The notes under the pieces were generated by a model, which worked only from the letters and a program-made list of their open reading frames with translations, did not search any database and was not told the origin of the DNA. Below are positions 7,843 to 18,727 of a stretch of 35,649 bases of DNA, one piece after another. Origin of the DNA: Peronospora farinosa (taxonomy: Eukaryota; Oomycota; Peronosporomycetes; Peronosporales; Peronosporaceae); NCBI GenBank assembly GCA_947646735.1, contig CANTFK010000309.1:1-35649 (forward strand), given 5' to 3'. The translations under genes were made by a program, and so were the position numbers. The stretch's first letter is position 1, and each line of letters begins with the position of its first letter.

Positions 7843-10088
7843 TTACCTTCGTCTTGGGTCTCGGTTCAGTTTCTTAAGGTCGGACTGTCCAGGTACTACT
7901 TCAATAGATGGTGTGATTACTCCAGAAGGTCCAGGTGGAAAACTCGATCCATTGCTTCCCATTGGTGGCCAACCATTAAGAGGTGGTGGGACTATCCCAG
8001 CTCCACCACCGACATCATCCTCGCGAGCGCGTTTCATACCTGCAAGAATATGTGGAGGTGGAGGTGGTGGGACCAATAAACCTGCAGTAGCAGGTGGTGG
8101 AGGCGGCGGCATCATTCCTCGTGGTGGAAAACCTCGAGGTGGAACTGAAGCTGCCCCATTGGTATTCATTGGAATACCGGCACTAACTGGAACACCTTGT
8201 GGACGAATCTGGCTGAGCAATGCATTAATCGCACCATTCCCATCCATCGGACAGTCCTGCTTCCAATGACCTTTTTGTCGACATTTGTGACAAGTATACG
8301 ACAGAGGGGGTACCTTGGGCTCGGTGCAGTCCGAGATATAGTGTCCTGGAATGTTACAACGCTTGCACAAGTAACCTTCAGGCGGAACCTTGCGCTGTAT
8401 CTGGCCACTAAGATTAAGCTGGTCCTTCGTAGGGCAGTCTTCAATCCAGTGACCTTTGGTGCCACACCGGTTGCACGTGTACGACTCAGGAGGCGGCCGA
8501 CGACTACCACCATTGCCACGGTTGTCCATGGGACTCTTGTTAAATGTCTGGAAGCTGGCTGCGTTGATCGCGCTAGAGCGAAGGCTGCTAGCACTATCCG
8601 CCATTCCTGGTAGCACTTCCATGCCGTCTGGGTTTCCGCGCATGTGCATCATCCCCTCGCCAGTCTCGTGCTCATTCAACACGGTCTGGCCGCCATTGTA
8701 CTTGTCGTCCATCGGATCTCCTGGTCGATTGCGACACCAGAACTTCGTGCTGTGGTCGTTACTGTAGTATTATAAGCAACACCATCAAAGTGACAGCCAA
8801 AAGATACTCATGAGCTAAATGTCAACTAGAACAATAAGCGCCTGATGTAAATCACGCACCTTCCAGTCGCAACGACATGACCAACAGGGTGCCATTGGAT
8901 ATCCCACACAGCCGTGTCGTGTGCCTGGGGAATGGAAGCCAACGCACTATCCTTACTGTGAAACACAAAGAATTCAGGCATTAGCTCATCATCATAGAAA
9001 ACCCACTGCACAGTCAGCGTGTATGAAAATAAACATAACGCGTACCCGACTTCCCAGTACATAAGTGATCCGTCGTAGGAACCACTGACAAACAGACGTT
9101 CATACCACGGATGCCACGCAATGGACGTGACTTCACGTGCATGGCCCTTCAGCGTAGCAAACTCCTTGAGCATTCGGATGTCATAAATCTTAATGAGCTG
9201 GTCGCGACTGGCTGTAAGCAGCCAGTTACCGTTCGAGTTCCAAGCTACCTTAAACACCGTGTTTTTATGGCCATGCAAAGTGTTGAGGCTGTTTCCAGAC
9301 TTGGGGTCCCAAATCTTGACCAGATTATCCTTACTAGCACTAGCAAGTAGACATTTCTGCGGATGATACGCCACACACTTAACATCCCATCCATGTCCCG
9401 TCAGTACCCGTTCTTCTCGACCACTTTCAAAGTCCCAGATCTTTACTGTAGCATCATCCGAACATGATACAAATTTGAAATCCGTTGGTGAAAAACTCAA
9501 TGACCGTACAGCTTCTCGATGTCCTTGTAATAGCTGAACATTTGTCATACTGGATTGCCAATACTTAATAACCCCCCCATGATCGGCCGTTACCAGCCAA
9601 TTGTCATTATGAGACCACACCATTGCTCTCACGGCATCATCATGAGCCTGTAAAATGGTCTCAAAATTAAAAGCCAGACCATTCCAGAGCGTAAATTCAC
9701 CCACAGAATTGCCCGTAATAAGACGACGACCTTCAGGTGTCCACGTCAGACAATTGACAGGACAACGCTGTTTATTCGTTGAGCAGCGACAAAATTTCGT
9801 GCATACACAGGAAGCCAAGTCATCATCCCCAGGATACACCAACGGGGGCATCATTTTCCTCTTGTAAAATGAATGAGGTGGTAACGCGTGCGAACGCACA
9901 CTTCGTGCCAATACAAAGCGACGTTGTGTCACGTAGTTGACAAAAGTAGAATTAGGATCGACACTCTTACGTACAATAGGCTTTCGCATACGTTTATGAG
10001 GTGGTACACCACCTGCGTAATGACTTGCACCTACATCATGACCACTTTTAAGCACTTGAGCGGGATGAAGTTCACCATTTTCAGGCAT
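7843..10088 (-). CDS. WDR33: WDR33/Pfs2-like polyadenylation factor with three C-terminal zinc knuckles, three exons
   Basis: WD40 subunit of the mRNA cleavage and polyadenylation factor (WDR33 in animals, FY in plants, Pfs2 in yeast), which acts in the nucleus in AAUAAA recognition. Exons are 9046-10088, 8860-8955 and 7843-8761. The introns (90 and 98 bp) have GTACGC..CAG and GTGCGT..CAG ends. The CDS is 685 residues. The family blocks are STNKQRCPV, GEFTLWNGLAFNFETILQAH, WSHNDNWLVTADHGGVIKYW, FSPTDFKFVSCSDDATVKIW, HKNTVFKV and GSNDHSTKFWCRNRPGD. The last spans the second splice junction and supports it. The C-terminal half carries three CX2CX4HX4C knuckles (residues 476-489, 512-525, 537-550), each preceded by PPxxY-like residues, then a Pro/Gly-rich tail. 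Yeast Pfs2 has no such tail. An annotation that took exon 3 alone as a separate zinc-knuckle gene would be wrong. Confidence 0.93.
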
Positions 10089-10383
10089 TGGTTTAGAGAT
10101 TGGTTAAGTACAGTAGAGGGGAATCTAGTGGTATTTTGGGATGAGGATGGAGAGTTATATTGGGTTATTTGGTTTGGGAAAGTGTGTTTTGGTGCTTTTT
10201 TATGAGGACGGAATGAAAATGGGTATACAAGTATTCAAAAAGGGTATAACGTTGCAGTGTCCTTGAAGGGTATTTATTACACGTCACATAATGACATGGT
10301 CATAGCTTACACCTCATGGCGCGACGTTATAACTTTTAACTCTCGACGGGATGCGTTAATTGTTAATTGTTACCTGTTACATG

Positions 10384-13300
10384 TCATCTTCCTCCTTCTA
10401 CCGGAACAGGTTGCTGGTTGTTTGCATTTTCAATGGCCTTCAGGTATTCGGGTTCCAGGTCCAGCTGGGATTCCTCAAACTTAAAAGGAGACGGCAAAGA
10501 CGAATGTTCGCTGTCACAGTACTCCGACAAGAGTTCCAACATAGGAGGAGCCTTACCATAATGACGCTGTGGTTGTTCATCGTTTTGGGTCACCATACTC
10601 TCTGACAATTCCATGGTGAGATCGGAAAACGACTCAGACTCAGCCAGGTATTCCACTTCGATCTTTTGCGCAATAGAGTACGCACGGACAAACGATGACT
10701 CCGAGTGCCTTTCATGTCTTTCTTGCTCGTCTGGATACTTGTTTTGCAGTGAACTTTGCCAGTCAATATGAGAAGAAGCGTCGGAAGATTGGCTTTCGCT
10801 ATCGTCATCATCCACATGTTGGATGCCCTCCAACTGCAGTGACGACAGCAAATCACTCAAGCAAGTCTCTGGAACGTACTCAACGCCTTCATTATACGTG
10901 TCATGTGCATCACACCCCGTCCAGTCTTGGAGGTCTGCAAACGAGCTTTGTGCGGCAGTATCAACATCGTCCTTGCGCATCAAGTGCGGAAGGTCAGCGA
11001 GATCCATATCACTGAAGGTGTCCAAGTCGGCCACTCCGTACATGGAATTTTGACGCCACGCCATCTTGGACCCCTCGTGACTCTCAATACTGTCTTCAAC
11101 AGCGCAAGCTGCACCTACAATACCCCCATTCGTGTCAGACTTAGACTGCACGTGCGTATTGCTGGCACTGCTCCGCTGAACTTGCACAGAAGGCTGAACA
11201 TGATCCGCATCTTGTCGATATCCATTTCTGCTGCTGTCCGTATCCTCGAAACTCTCAATCGCATCAATCGTCATCTTCGAAGCATGTTTTGATCCTGGAG
11301 GATTAATATGGAAGGCTTGGAAAGCACTTGTAGTGAGATCAGACAGGTCTCGGTACTCGTATGTGTCCTCACTTGTCTTCTGCTTTGTCATAAACGTCGG
11401 AGCGTACGTATCCTTTCGAAAATTTCTGCGATATACGCCTCGGCTGCGTTTTGCAGAGGGTGCGCGTCGATGGCGTCGGCGAGCAGGAATCATATCATCA
11501 TGGCTGAATACTGGCAAAGGCGAGCCATAAAATGACGGTATGCGATCATCACAAACTGTTTGTCGCAACAGTGGCAAAATCCCGACGTTATGATTCAGAT
11601 GACGAGTGTCAGAGATAGTGTCTCTATATGGCACGGAATCGTCGCTATGACTGCGCTTAATTTCACGCGCATACACTTTCATCATTTTGGTCAGTGCAAC
11701 CTGTCGCGTTTTTTCTGTGACTTGCAGGTTGGGACCGCGTTCTTCTTCGTATAATCGCATGGCTGACATTGCCAAACGAAAAGCTTCGTCGTCTTGATTC
11801 TCCAAATCGTCGCTTTGATGTGTTTGACGAGATGTGAAGGCTCCATCGAGGTTGGAATCGCTCAGCAATGTGTAAGAATCTTCAAGTTCAGACCCCAGCA
11901 ATTGGCGTGGGGCAGGAACGTTCAAGCTAAGGAAACTTGTTGCCATCGAGCGACCTTTGTCAAACAAATGCTCAGCACAATCACTGGTTTTCGGCCCATG
12001 GAGGTGCTGCTGACCTCCACTTACTAGCGCTAATGGAGCATTGCGGGCATCGAAGTATTGTTGACTGCATCTTTGAAGTTCCACATTATCGTGTCCTTCC
12101 TGGTTGCTTTTATTCTTGTAACGAGATGCAGTGTCCTCATGGTGGCAGGGGCTGCCACCTTTGCCATATCGATCCCTGCTACCGCCTTGGGATCCGGATC
12201 GAGATCGCGCCAAATCTGGCCTTGTTATTCCACTCCTAGACGTGCAGCCAGATTCATCAGAGAGGAGGCTGGTTGTTGCAGCAGGTCCTGCACGACCGAT
12301 AGCATCCTCATCGTAATCTTTCCGACCCAACTCTGAGCCAAGTCGAAGGAGTTCTTCCGACTTATTTCGCGCGATTCCATAAGCTCGCGGCCTTGAAGGC
12401 TGTAGCTCGTTGTACTCTGTTGGCTTTACAGAATAATTTATGCAGGACTTAGGTCCCGTGCCTGTTGCGTATTGGTGCAGCTTCTGAATTTGCTTACTGC
12501 GCATTTGCTCTTTATGATGCATTTCATGCAGCACCTGCTCACTATTGCTAGGTGGCAAGCTCAATCCATTATCGTCATTCTGAGCCCCCCTTTGTTCCGA
12601 CAAAGGTGACTCGTTATTCACGCCCGAAGACTTTCTAGCTAACATCGTTTCACGTGGTACACTGATGCCACTACGAAAAGATTCTGGCGAGGTTCGAAAT
12701 CCCGCTTGATGAGCTGCTGGTTCAAATACTTTATCACTGGTCTTCTTTAGCGTCTCCTCAAACTCCTTATTCATTCGTTTAGCCTCTTCCATGTCAGCAA
12801 TCCCATTCCCGTCTTTATTATACATGTAATACTCGTTCTCTTCAACGGAACGATGTGTGATCTCAAGCATAATCATTGAACCTGGCGGGGAATCGTAGTA
12901 TGCAGGGCGAGTTTCACTGCTTTCGAACTTCATGAATGCGGGGTTGTTCGGAAGAATGTGGCCTGCACCATCCATCATCGGTACACTTGTGCCATACACC
13001 ACGGACTCTGAACACTTTAAACAAACCTGCACCTTTTTCGGTCCAAATCCGGCATAATCCAGCAAGAAACTGTTACCACACGGAGTACAGACTACCTTGC
13101 CACACTTGCGACATAGACGTCTACGATGAAAAAAACCAAAGCGTGTTTCACAAAGCTGACACCGCGTTACTTTTTCCTTATTTGGTAGTTCCAAGTCTCC
13201 CAGCAATTTTCCCTGTGTCAATCGCTGCAACTGAAAGTGTCGATCGATTTCAGCAATATTCTTGATACGACGTTTCATGACCAAAATCTTGAGCCAATTG

Positions 13301-14151
13301 GGCGCATTGCCCTTAATATCCACATGCAGCGTATGCACTGCATCCACGCATCCTTTTTCCACTGATTCGGTGAAAATATATCCTGAACGATAAAAACTGC
13401 CACGTACAAGTCCATGACTTCGATGAAGTGGTGGACAAAATGGAAGTCGAATGGAGTGAATACTCTTCACCCATCCACGTCGCTTCGTATTAGAGTCAAT
13501 AAACTCATCATGACATTCAATGTAACAAAAATCACGGTTTCGAGTAACTTTACTCGGCGATTCAACTGCCGACCACTTGATAGCCACAAAATGTTTTGGA
13601 TTTTCCGGTGTCGGTGTAGCAAGTGTTAGCAATGTCTTCTGATCCAGCAAATCCTTGCCAACTGTCTGTGCGTATCCAGATAATTTCGCGGGTGTGTCGA
13701 GCTTGAAAAAGTCGGAAATTTCGTCAATCGTTGCATGAATCTTGCACGTTCCTCGAAGGTACGTAAGTGCCTTTGTACCCTGAGTAGTACTGGTTCCACA
13801 ATTATCCACACCTTGAAACACATCGACCCCATCATCGGACGATAATTGAATCCATTTCATTGGTCCATCCTTTTCTCTCGAATAATAAACGACCTCTTTG
13901 CATGCTCGTTTAGCAAGTCCAAGTAAATACTTTTTTTCCTTCGTACTCAGCTGTGGGACAGGAAAAAAATCATCAGGTAATGGTAATCGGCCTGGAATGT
14001 AGCCATCTGACACTTTATTGTAGCCATGTCGCAAATTAGCACAATTTGTCGAATTGGCCAACGAAGAGTCCAAATTGTGTCCAGACGGAGACTTTGGTTG
14101 CGTCGAGCCACGAATGAAATCATAGCCAGAGGTATTACGATGATTCGCCAT
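10384..14151 (-). CDS. START-like and FYVE-like domain protein, paralogue 1
   Basis: A single-exon protein of 1255 residues. Residues about 75-315 resemble a START-type lipid-binding fold as found in many oomycete START-FYVE proteins (VAIKWSAVESPS, RNRDFCYIECHDEF, RRGWVKSIHSIRLPFCPPL, HGLVRGSFYRSGYIF). Residues 331-380 form a treble-clef finger with four Cys pairs (CQLC, CRKC, CTPC, CLKC), the eight ligands of a FYVE finger. The basic R+HHCR motif that binds PI3P is changed to HRRRLCRKC and the WxxD motif is not seen, so PI3P binding is uncertain. The remaining ~870 residues are Ser/Asp/Glu-rich and look disordered, with no further domain recognised. It lies 1.6 kb upstream of nothing else on its strand except its paralogue (15797-18727), with which it shares the N-terminal order and motifs. 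Probably a membrane or lipid adaptor (inference). Confidence 0.8.
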   Translation of the reverse strand: MANHRNTSGYDFIRGSTQPKSPSGHNLDSSLANSTNCANLRHGYNKVSDGYIPGRLPLPDDFFPVPQLSTKEKKYLLGLAKRACKEVVYYSREKDGPMKWIQLSSDDGVDVFQGVDNCGTSTTQGTKALTYLRGTCKIHATIDEISDFFKLDTPAKLSGYAQTVGKDLLDQKTLLTLATPTPENPKHFVAIKWSAVESPSKVTRNRDFCYIECHDEFIDSNTKRRGWVKSIHSIRLPFCPPLHRSHGLVRGSFYRSGYIFTESVEKGCVDAVHTLHVDIKGNAPNWLKILVMKRRIKNIAEIDRHFQLQRLTQGKLLGDLELPNKEKVTRCQLCETRFGFFHRRRLCRKCGKVVCTPCGNSFLLDYAGFGPKKVQVCLKCSESVVYGTSVPMMDGAGHILPNNPAFMKFESSETRPAYYDSPPGSMIMLEITHRSVEENEYYMYNKDGNGIADMEEAKRMNKEFEETLKKTSDKVFEPAAHQAGFRTSPESFRSGISVPRETMLARKSSGVNNESPLSEQRGAQNDDNGLSLPPSNSEQVLHEMHHKEQMRSKQIQKLHQYATGTGPKSCINYSVKPTEYNELQPSRPRAYGIARNKSEELLRLGSELGRKDYDEDAIGRAGPAATTSLLSDESGCTSRSGITRPDLARSRSGSQGGSRDRYGKGGSPCHHEDTASRYKNKSNQEGHDNVELQRCSQQYFDARNAPLALVSGGQQHLHGPKTSDCAEHLFDKGRSMATSFLSLNVPAPRQLLGSELEDSYTLLSDSNLDGAFTSRQTHQSDDLENQDDEAFRLAMSAMRLYEEERGPNLQVTEKTRQVALTKMMKVYAREIKRSHSDDSVPYRDTISDTRHLNHNVGILPLLRQTVCDDRIPSFYGSPLPVFSHDDMIPARRRHRRAPSAKRSRGVYRRNFRKDTYAPTFMTKQKTSEDTYEYRDLSDLTTSAFQAFHINPPGSKHASKMTIDAIESFEDTDSSRNGYRQDADHVQPSVQVQRSSASNTHVQSKSDTNGGIVGAACAVEDSIESHEGSKMAWRQNSMYGVADLDTFSDMDLADLPHLMRKDDVDTAAQSSFADLQDWTGCDAHDTYNEGVEYVPETCLSDLLSSLQLEGIQHVDDDDSESQSSDASSHIDWQSSLQNKYPDEQERHERHSESSFVRAYSIAQKIEVEYLAESESFSDLTMELSESMVTQNDEQPQRHYGKAPPMLELLSEYCDSEHSSLPSPFKFEESQLDLEPEYLKAIENANNQQPVPVEGGR

Positions 14152-15796
14152 TTATAAGCCTGTAAACTATATAGAGGAAAAAACAGTACGTATGTATCAG
14201 CTATCAATGTTGCCAATTAAGAGGTATCACATTGTATATATACGACGCACCAGGTTGTACAGGAGCTGGTATAACAGATACACGGAAAGAAAAGGAGAGA
14301 GCCAGTTGGACGGGATGTGCAGAGTTGCAGCGAGTCAAGGGGCTTATAGCAAAGAAATTATGTCAATGTAATAAAAATACAAACTTCTTGCACGACACGT
14401 GGCAACAAGTGAGGAATTTCAAAGTGCTTTGAACCCTGTTTGAATCAAAGCTGATTCAACTGAAAGTATAACCCTCGGATGTCTCTTTCTTATTTCGTTA
14501 TGATGGACTCGACATGAAAGAGATGCCACAAAGTCGGGTCTTTTTCAATGTCGTCTCGTTTATTACCAATTTATTTTGTAATTACTGTATGTACGAAACC
14601 GAGCAGAGAAAAAGTAACATATCCTTGTATATTGGATACAGTGTCCCAACGCCTCAATACCTCATCCTTATCTGTACTGACACATAATCCACGTGCCAGG
14701 GCGCATTTGAGGAAGATGACTATCATAGTCGTATTTCTACACAAAATTTGTCTACTAAGCAGTTTTCTCTATATCTGATGAATAAAGCATCGTATTATAC
14801 GCGCAGTGTAAGAAAAAAAAACGTGTCTAAAGTGATACCGCCTCAAGAGATACCCTTCTTCCTCGCTGCTAAAAAATTTCGGCGACCCCGTTTACATGAA
14901 CCGACTATTGTAATATTTCCCTAACTGGGTAGAAGATGCTGTGACCCTATCACTTTGGGCAGGTTTGATGTGCCACTATTGTAATTTAATGTAAAGGGCT
15001 GGCTCTGTTGAGCGTGTTTAGGGGTAGCCGGTCGTTAAATCGACTTTAGTAGCCAAATTTCTGTTCCGTATGTTGTCGTCAACAGCGACATCAGGTGTCA
15101 TTTCGTGTCATCGTAGCCACAGGTCGTGGCATTGCGTGAGAAAGAACCGGCTTGCGGTCATTGACAGGCCAATAGACATGCACTTTCTTTAGAAAAAAAG
15201 ATTTGGTCTTGGAGTTGACGCCTTTGTTATCAGGTGGACATGAGGATGGGGATCAAATTATTCCCAGACAGGCCAACCTGACTTAACCCTGACATGCAGC
15301 TTTGGTTCGGAAATCGGAGCGGACCGATACGTTCTAGAGATGTTCGCATCGTGGGACCGGAAGTCGCGCTTTGGCAAACGGACCGGTGACTAAAAGGCGA
15401 AACGGAGAAGGGTAGGAACTTGTGAATGCCTGTTCGCTGCTTTGTCGACGTGCCCCACATCTCGGGACTTTGTGCCTATTGATTCCCGTTATTTTTCGCA
15501 CACTGCGCAGTCTCCTGTGGCGCACACAGTGATGCGAAGGCCTTTCCTCTTTTAACCTTGGCCCCATGATGGGAGACTTCCCGCTAAAGGTAAGAGGACC
15601 GGTATGCCGGTTCTTTAGAGGCTTTCGTCATTTGGTCGAGGTTGCTCGTAAACCCAAATTGGAAGTAATCATCAGGCAGGCGTACATGTAATTTTCTTGA
15701 TTCCACACTAGACAACAAATAGTTTACTTTTCCGTATTACCTCCAGCAATGAGAGATTTCTTAATGCAGTAATGACGTGGACTCGATACACGTGAT
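14152..15796. other. 1.6-kb region between the START-FYVE paralogues, no gene found
   Basis: It holds the presumed promoter of paralogue 1 (near 14152-14300) and the 3' side of paralogue 2. Short ORFs such as those on the minus strand at 15230-15567 are Arg/Ser-rich without recognisable motifs. The stretch 15000-15650 differs in texture from the surrounding AT-rich sequence and could be an old transposon or solo-LTR remnant, but I found no paired repeat ends. No tRNA or other RNA gene was recognised. Confidence 0.5.
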
Positions 15797-18727
15797 CTAC
15801 GATGCTGCCTGAGGCATTGAACCGCTATTCCATTTGCCGTCAAATAGAACAGTGCCAGCAGCTTTGGTCGACGTTACTGCACTAGCGCTGCACTTGCAGC
15901 CTGGCTTCACCAAACCTTTTTCTCCCGTAGATTCAGGAGACCCGCAATCACTGCAAAATCCCGGGCCGTGTCTGGGTAAGCTCACCAAAGATGTCCTTGA
16001 CGTTGCTTTTGCTTTATTGGCCCGTGCCTCGTCGATTGGAATCCACTCGCCCTGTGAACTCTCCATCAATTCGACGTCGTCTCCAGAACTTTGGTCGAGC
16101 GCTTCGTTGGAGTAAAGGTAGAGCTGCTTTTCGGCAGCCAAATCAAGCTGCTGCTGCCTCTGTTGCTGGAGGTACCGCTCCTTGACGGCGAGAGAGGACT
16201 GTGCATCGATGGAAAGCTGGGCACTGCTCTGTGCCCTAGCCACAGGTAGGTCGTCCTCGCGTGTCTGCTGAAGAAGATACTCCAGCTTCTTCTGGCGCTG
16301 CTGAATCTGCTGCAGTGCTGACTCAGCGGGCTGACACTTGTTTTGGAACTCAGGTCGGCAAACTGAAGATCCCGCAGACTTTTGTCGGCGACGAGCCTGC
16401 TCCTCCTGATACTGGGCCATCTCCTCAAAATCAGACAGCTGACGACGACGTGCCTGCTCCTCCTGATATTGCACCTGCTCTTCAAACTCTTGCAACTGCC
16501 GCCGCTGAATGGGGTTGTTGTTGTGTCTGTGGTGCTGCATCTCGTTTGTAGACTCTTGCTTCCAGTGATTAAACAAGTCAACCATCTCCTGCTTCTTTAC
16601 TGATGCCATCGGTGCAGGCTGCTGCTGCGTTTGGCAAACTTTGAATTTTCCTTCATCGACAACACTAATGCCTCGCTTAGCCTTCCTGGGCGATGGAACG
16701 AGTAAGATAGTTTCTTCAAGTCCAAGCTTTGCTTCCTCACCAGCCACACTAGCACGCTGTCGTTCTTGCCACCAACGTCCAATGTCCGTGGTAGTGCGGA
16801 TTTCACCCAAGTCATTAATAGTGTGCTCTTCGTAGTCTGACAAATCGCTGTCGCAATAATCCAACGACAGTCGCGAACCGGCCTCAGCTGTGAGCCGGAT
16901 AACATCTTGTCTCTCGGTATCGCTATGCCCCTGAGTACTACTGGCCCCTGATGACATAAATGATGGGTATAAGTCAAGGCGCCGTTGACGATCTAATTTA
17001 TCATTCTCGCTCTTCAAATCATTTCGGTCTTGCTGGTCTTGAGGCGTTGTTTCGGCCTCAGGTTCTTCCTTCTCTTCTTCCTGCTCACCCAAACATAAAG
17101 AAGGAACACGGCTGAGAGGCTGCTCCAGCTTTCGATTGCGCTGCTCTACTTCATGCTCACGTTGCTTACGCAATAGCTTTTTTTGTACGTGTTGCTGATC
17201 GTGGGGTTGCAAGCTGGAGTCACGATTGTACACCTGCATCTCATCCCAGATTTGGACGCGTCGACTAAGCTCCGTTGCCCGCAACTCCAAGTCACGCTTA
17301 ATTTCTTCCTGCTGCGCGAAGAATGATGTGGCATCGTTTGGACGATCCAACAATGACAATGAACGCCGTCTATCACGCTTTGGCTGTGGGTCCGTCAAAT
17401 TTGGATGGGTAATACCCTCCACTTCCGTTGTAGGCTCATTATTAGCCACCCTAATTGGGCAAGTGCCCGCGCGTGTCGTGTGCGCCGAAATGTGCGACTG
17501 TTTCGCCTCCGCGGAGCATACTGTGCAGATGCGTACCTTGGTTCGTCCTACAACTGGCACATCCAGCCACCAGTCGTCACTGCATCGCCGACACACACCC
17601 TCGCCGCACTTGCGGCATATATACCGCGTGGATTTGGTCGACATGTTGGTGATTGCCGCCAGCGTATCCATTAGTCCACCAGATGCTACAAATTGACGGA
17701 AGCATAAGTTGCAGCTACCACGCGTGCGCTTCTTTGTTGAAATATCTAAATCTCCCAGCAATGGGCTGCTACTCAGTCGCTGCTGCTGCAACAGCTTGTC
17801 CACCGACGCTAACGCCGCCACACGCTGTGCCAAAAACCCAGGCTGCAATAGTTCCAACGCCATTCGCCCCTTCAGGTCCAGCTCCACCGTATAAGTCACA
17901 CTAAGCACTCCAGGCTCATCTGTTTCCACTGCCGTCAGTCCCGACCTGTAGATACTCGCTCGCACAATACCGTGCTCCTTCTCTAATGACGGACAGCACG
18001 ATAACTTCAGTGAATGTAACGATCTGACCCATCCGCGTCTTCCTCTTGCATCCGTAAACTCTTTCTGACACTCCAAGTAGCAGAAGTCTCTGTTCCGGAA
18101 AAACCTAGATGGCGAGGCCACTAGTGCCCACTTGACACCCACATATCTTCGTGGCTGTTGTCCAGAAGGTGATACTAATGTATACAACGTCGAATGTTGC
18201 ATCAAGTCTGCATTAAACAAGAGCAAATGGTCGGCTGCTTCTCGACTCGAGTCCAGTTTAAACAACAGAGCAAACTCTTCAATACTCGCGTGGACATCAT
18301 CGCTTACTGCTCGGACACATGTTGCATCTTTTGCTTCACTCACGTCCCTTGCAGTGCCACGTAAGACGTGAATATTACCCGGTGCGCCTCTCGGTCGCTG
18401 TGCCGGACGCCACAAGACGCTACCCCGCTTGTCCTGCATCAGCGTGTCCTTGATTAATGCATTGGACGTCCCATTGGCTACACGTACGAGACGTTTCTTT
18501 ACGCGTGGATCCAGGTCGGTCCGAGGAAAGAGCTCGTCCATAGGAGGCAGCAGTGGTTCCGTATAAGACGCATCCGACGCATCGGACGGCGGCGGCCCCG
18601 GTCGCGACTTGTTGCGTGAGATAGGTTGCGGCATGGCGCTGTGACCACGATGCAGATGTGCGTCGGGCGCGGGCGCAGGCGTGGGCCGTGCACTGACGCT
18701 GCGTGTCCGCAGACCGTCAAAGCGCAT
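15797..18727 (-). CDS. START-like and FYVE-like domain protein, paralogue 2, with Gln-rich coiled coil
   Basis: A single-exon protein of 976 residues, paralogous to 10384-14151. Shared blocks include VGVKWALVASPSRFFRNRDF, RRGWVRSLHSLKLSCCPSLE and HGIVRASIYRSG, followed by the LLGDL segment before the finger. The finger (residues 339-404) keeps four Cys pairs (CNLC, CRKC, CRRC, CTVC) but has an extra ~17 residues between the first two pairs (including GGLMDTLAAITNMSTK), unlike paralogue 1, and lacks RHHCR. Residues about 480-870 are Gln/Glu/Arg-rich coiled coil, with a 19-residue tandem repeat (QLQEFEEQVQYQEEQARRR, then QLSDFEEMAQYQEEQARRR; about 16384-16505). A small Cys cluster (FCSDCGSP ... 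GCKCSASAV) is near the C-terminus. An internal ATG (MPQPISRN, residue 32) is an alternative start. Lipid binding is inferred from the family. Confidence 0.8.
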   Translation of the reverse strand: MRFDGLRTRSVSARPTPAPAPDAHLHRGHSAMPQPISRNKSRPGPPPSDASDASYTEPLLPPMDELFPRTDLDPRVKKRLVRVANGTSNALIKDTLMQDKRGSVLWRPAQRPRGAPGNIHVLRGTARDVSEAKDATCVRAVSDDVHASIEEFALLFKLDSSREAADHLLLFNADLMQHSTLYTLVSPSGQQPRRYVGVKWALVASPSRFFRNRDFCYLECQKEFTDARGRRGWVRSLHSLKLSCCPSLEKEHGIVRASIYRSGLTAVETDEPGVLSVTYTVELDLKGRMALELLQPGFLAQRVAALASVDKLLQQQRLSSSPLLGDLDISTKKRTRGSCNLCFRQFVASGGLMDTLAAITNMSTKSTRYICRKCGEGVCRRCSDDWWLDVPVVGRTKVRICTVCSAEAKQSHISAHTTRAGTCPIRVANNEPTTEVEGITHPNLTDPQPKRDRRRSLSLLDRPNDATSFFAQQEEIKRDLELRATELSRRVQIWDEMQVYNRDSSLQPHDQQHVQKKLLRKQREHEVEQRNRKLEQPLSRVPSLCLGEQEEEKEEPEAETTPQDQQDRNDLKSENDKLDRQRRLDLYPSFMSSGASSTQGHSDTERQDVIRLTAEAGSRLSLDYCDSDLSDYEEHTINDLGEIRTTTDIGRWWQERQRASVAGEEAKLGLEETILLVPSPRKAKRGISVVDEGKFKVCQTQQQPAPMASVKKQEMVDLFNHWKQESTNEMQHHRHNNNPIQRRQLQEFEEQVQYQEEQARRRQLSDFEEMAQYQEEQARRRQKSAGSSVCRPEFQNKCQPAESALQQIQQRQKKLEYLLQQTREDDLPVARAQSSAQLSIDAQSSLAVKERYLQQQRQQQLDLAAEKQLYLYSNEALDQSSGDDVELMESSQGEWIPIDEARANKAKATSRTSLVSLPRHGPGFCSDCGSPESTGEKGLVKPGCKCSASAVTSTKAAGTVLFDGKWNSGSMPQAAS

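Noticed and set aside
7913..8269. Gly/Pro-rich plus-strand ORF over the WDR33 tail
   Set aside because: It is the antisense shadow of the proline-rich coding region.
7843..8712. A separate 289-residue zinc-knuckle gene
   Set aside because: The upstream bases encode the conserved NDHSTKFWCRNRPGD end of WDR33 and join in frame through good splice sites.
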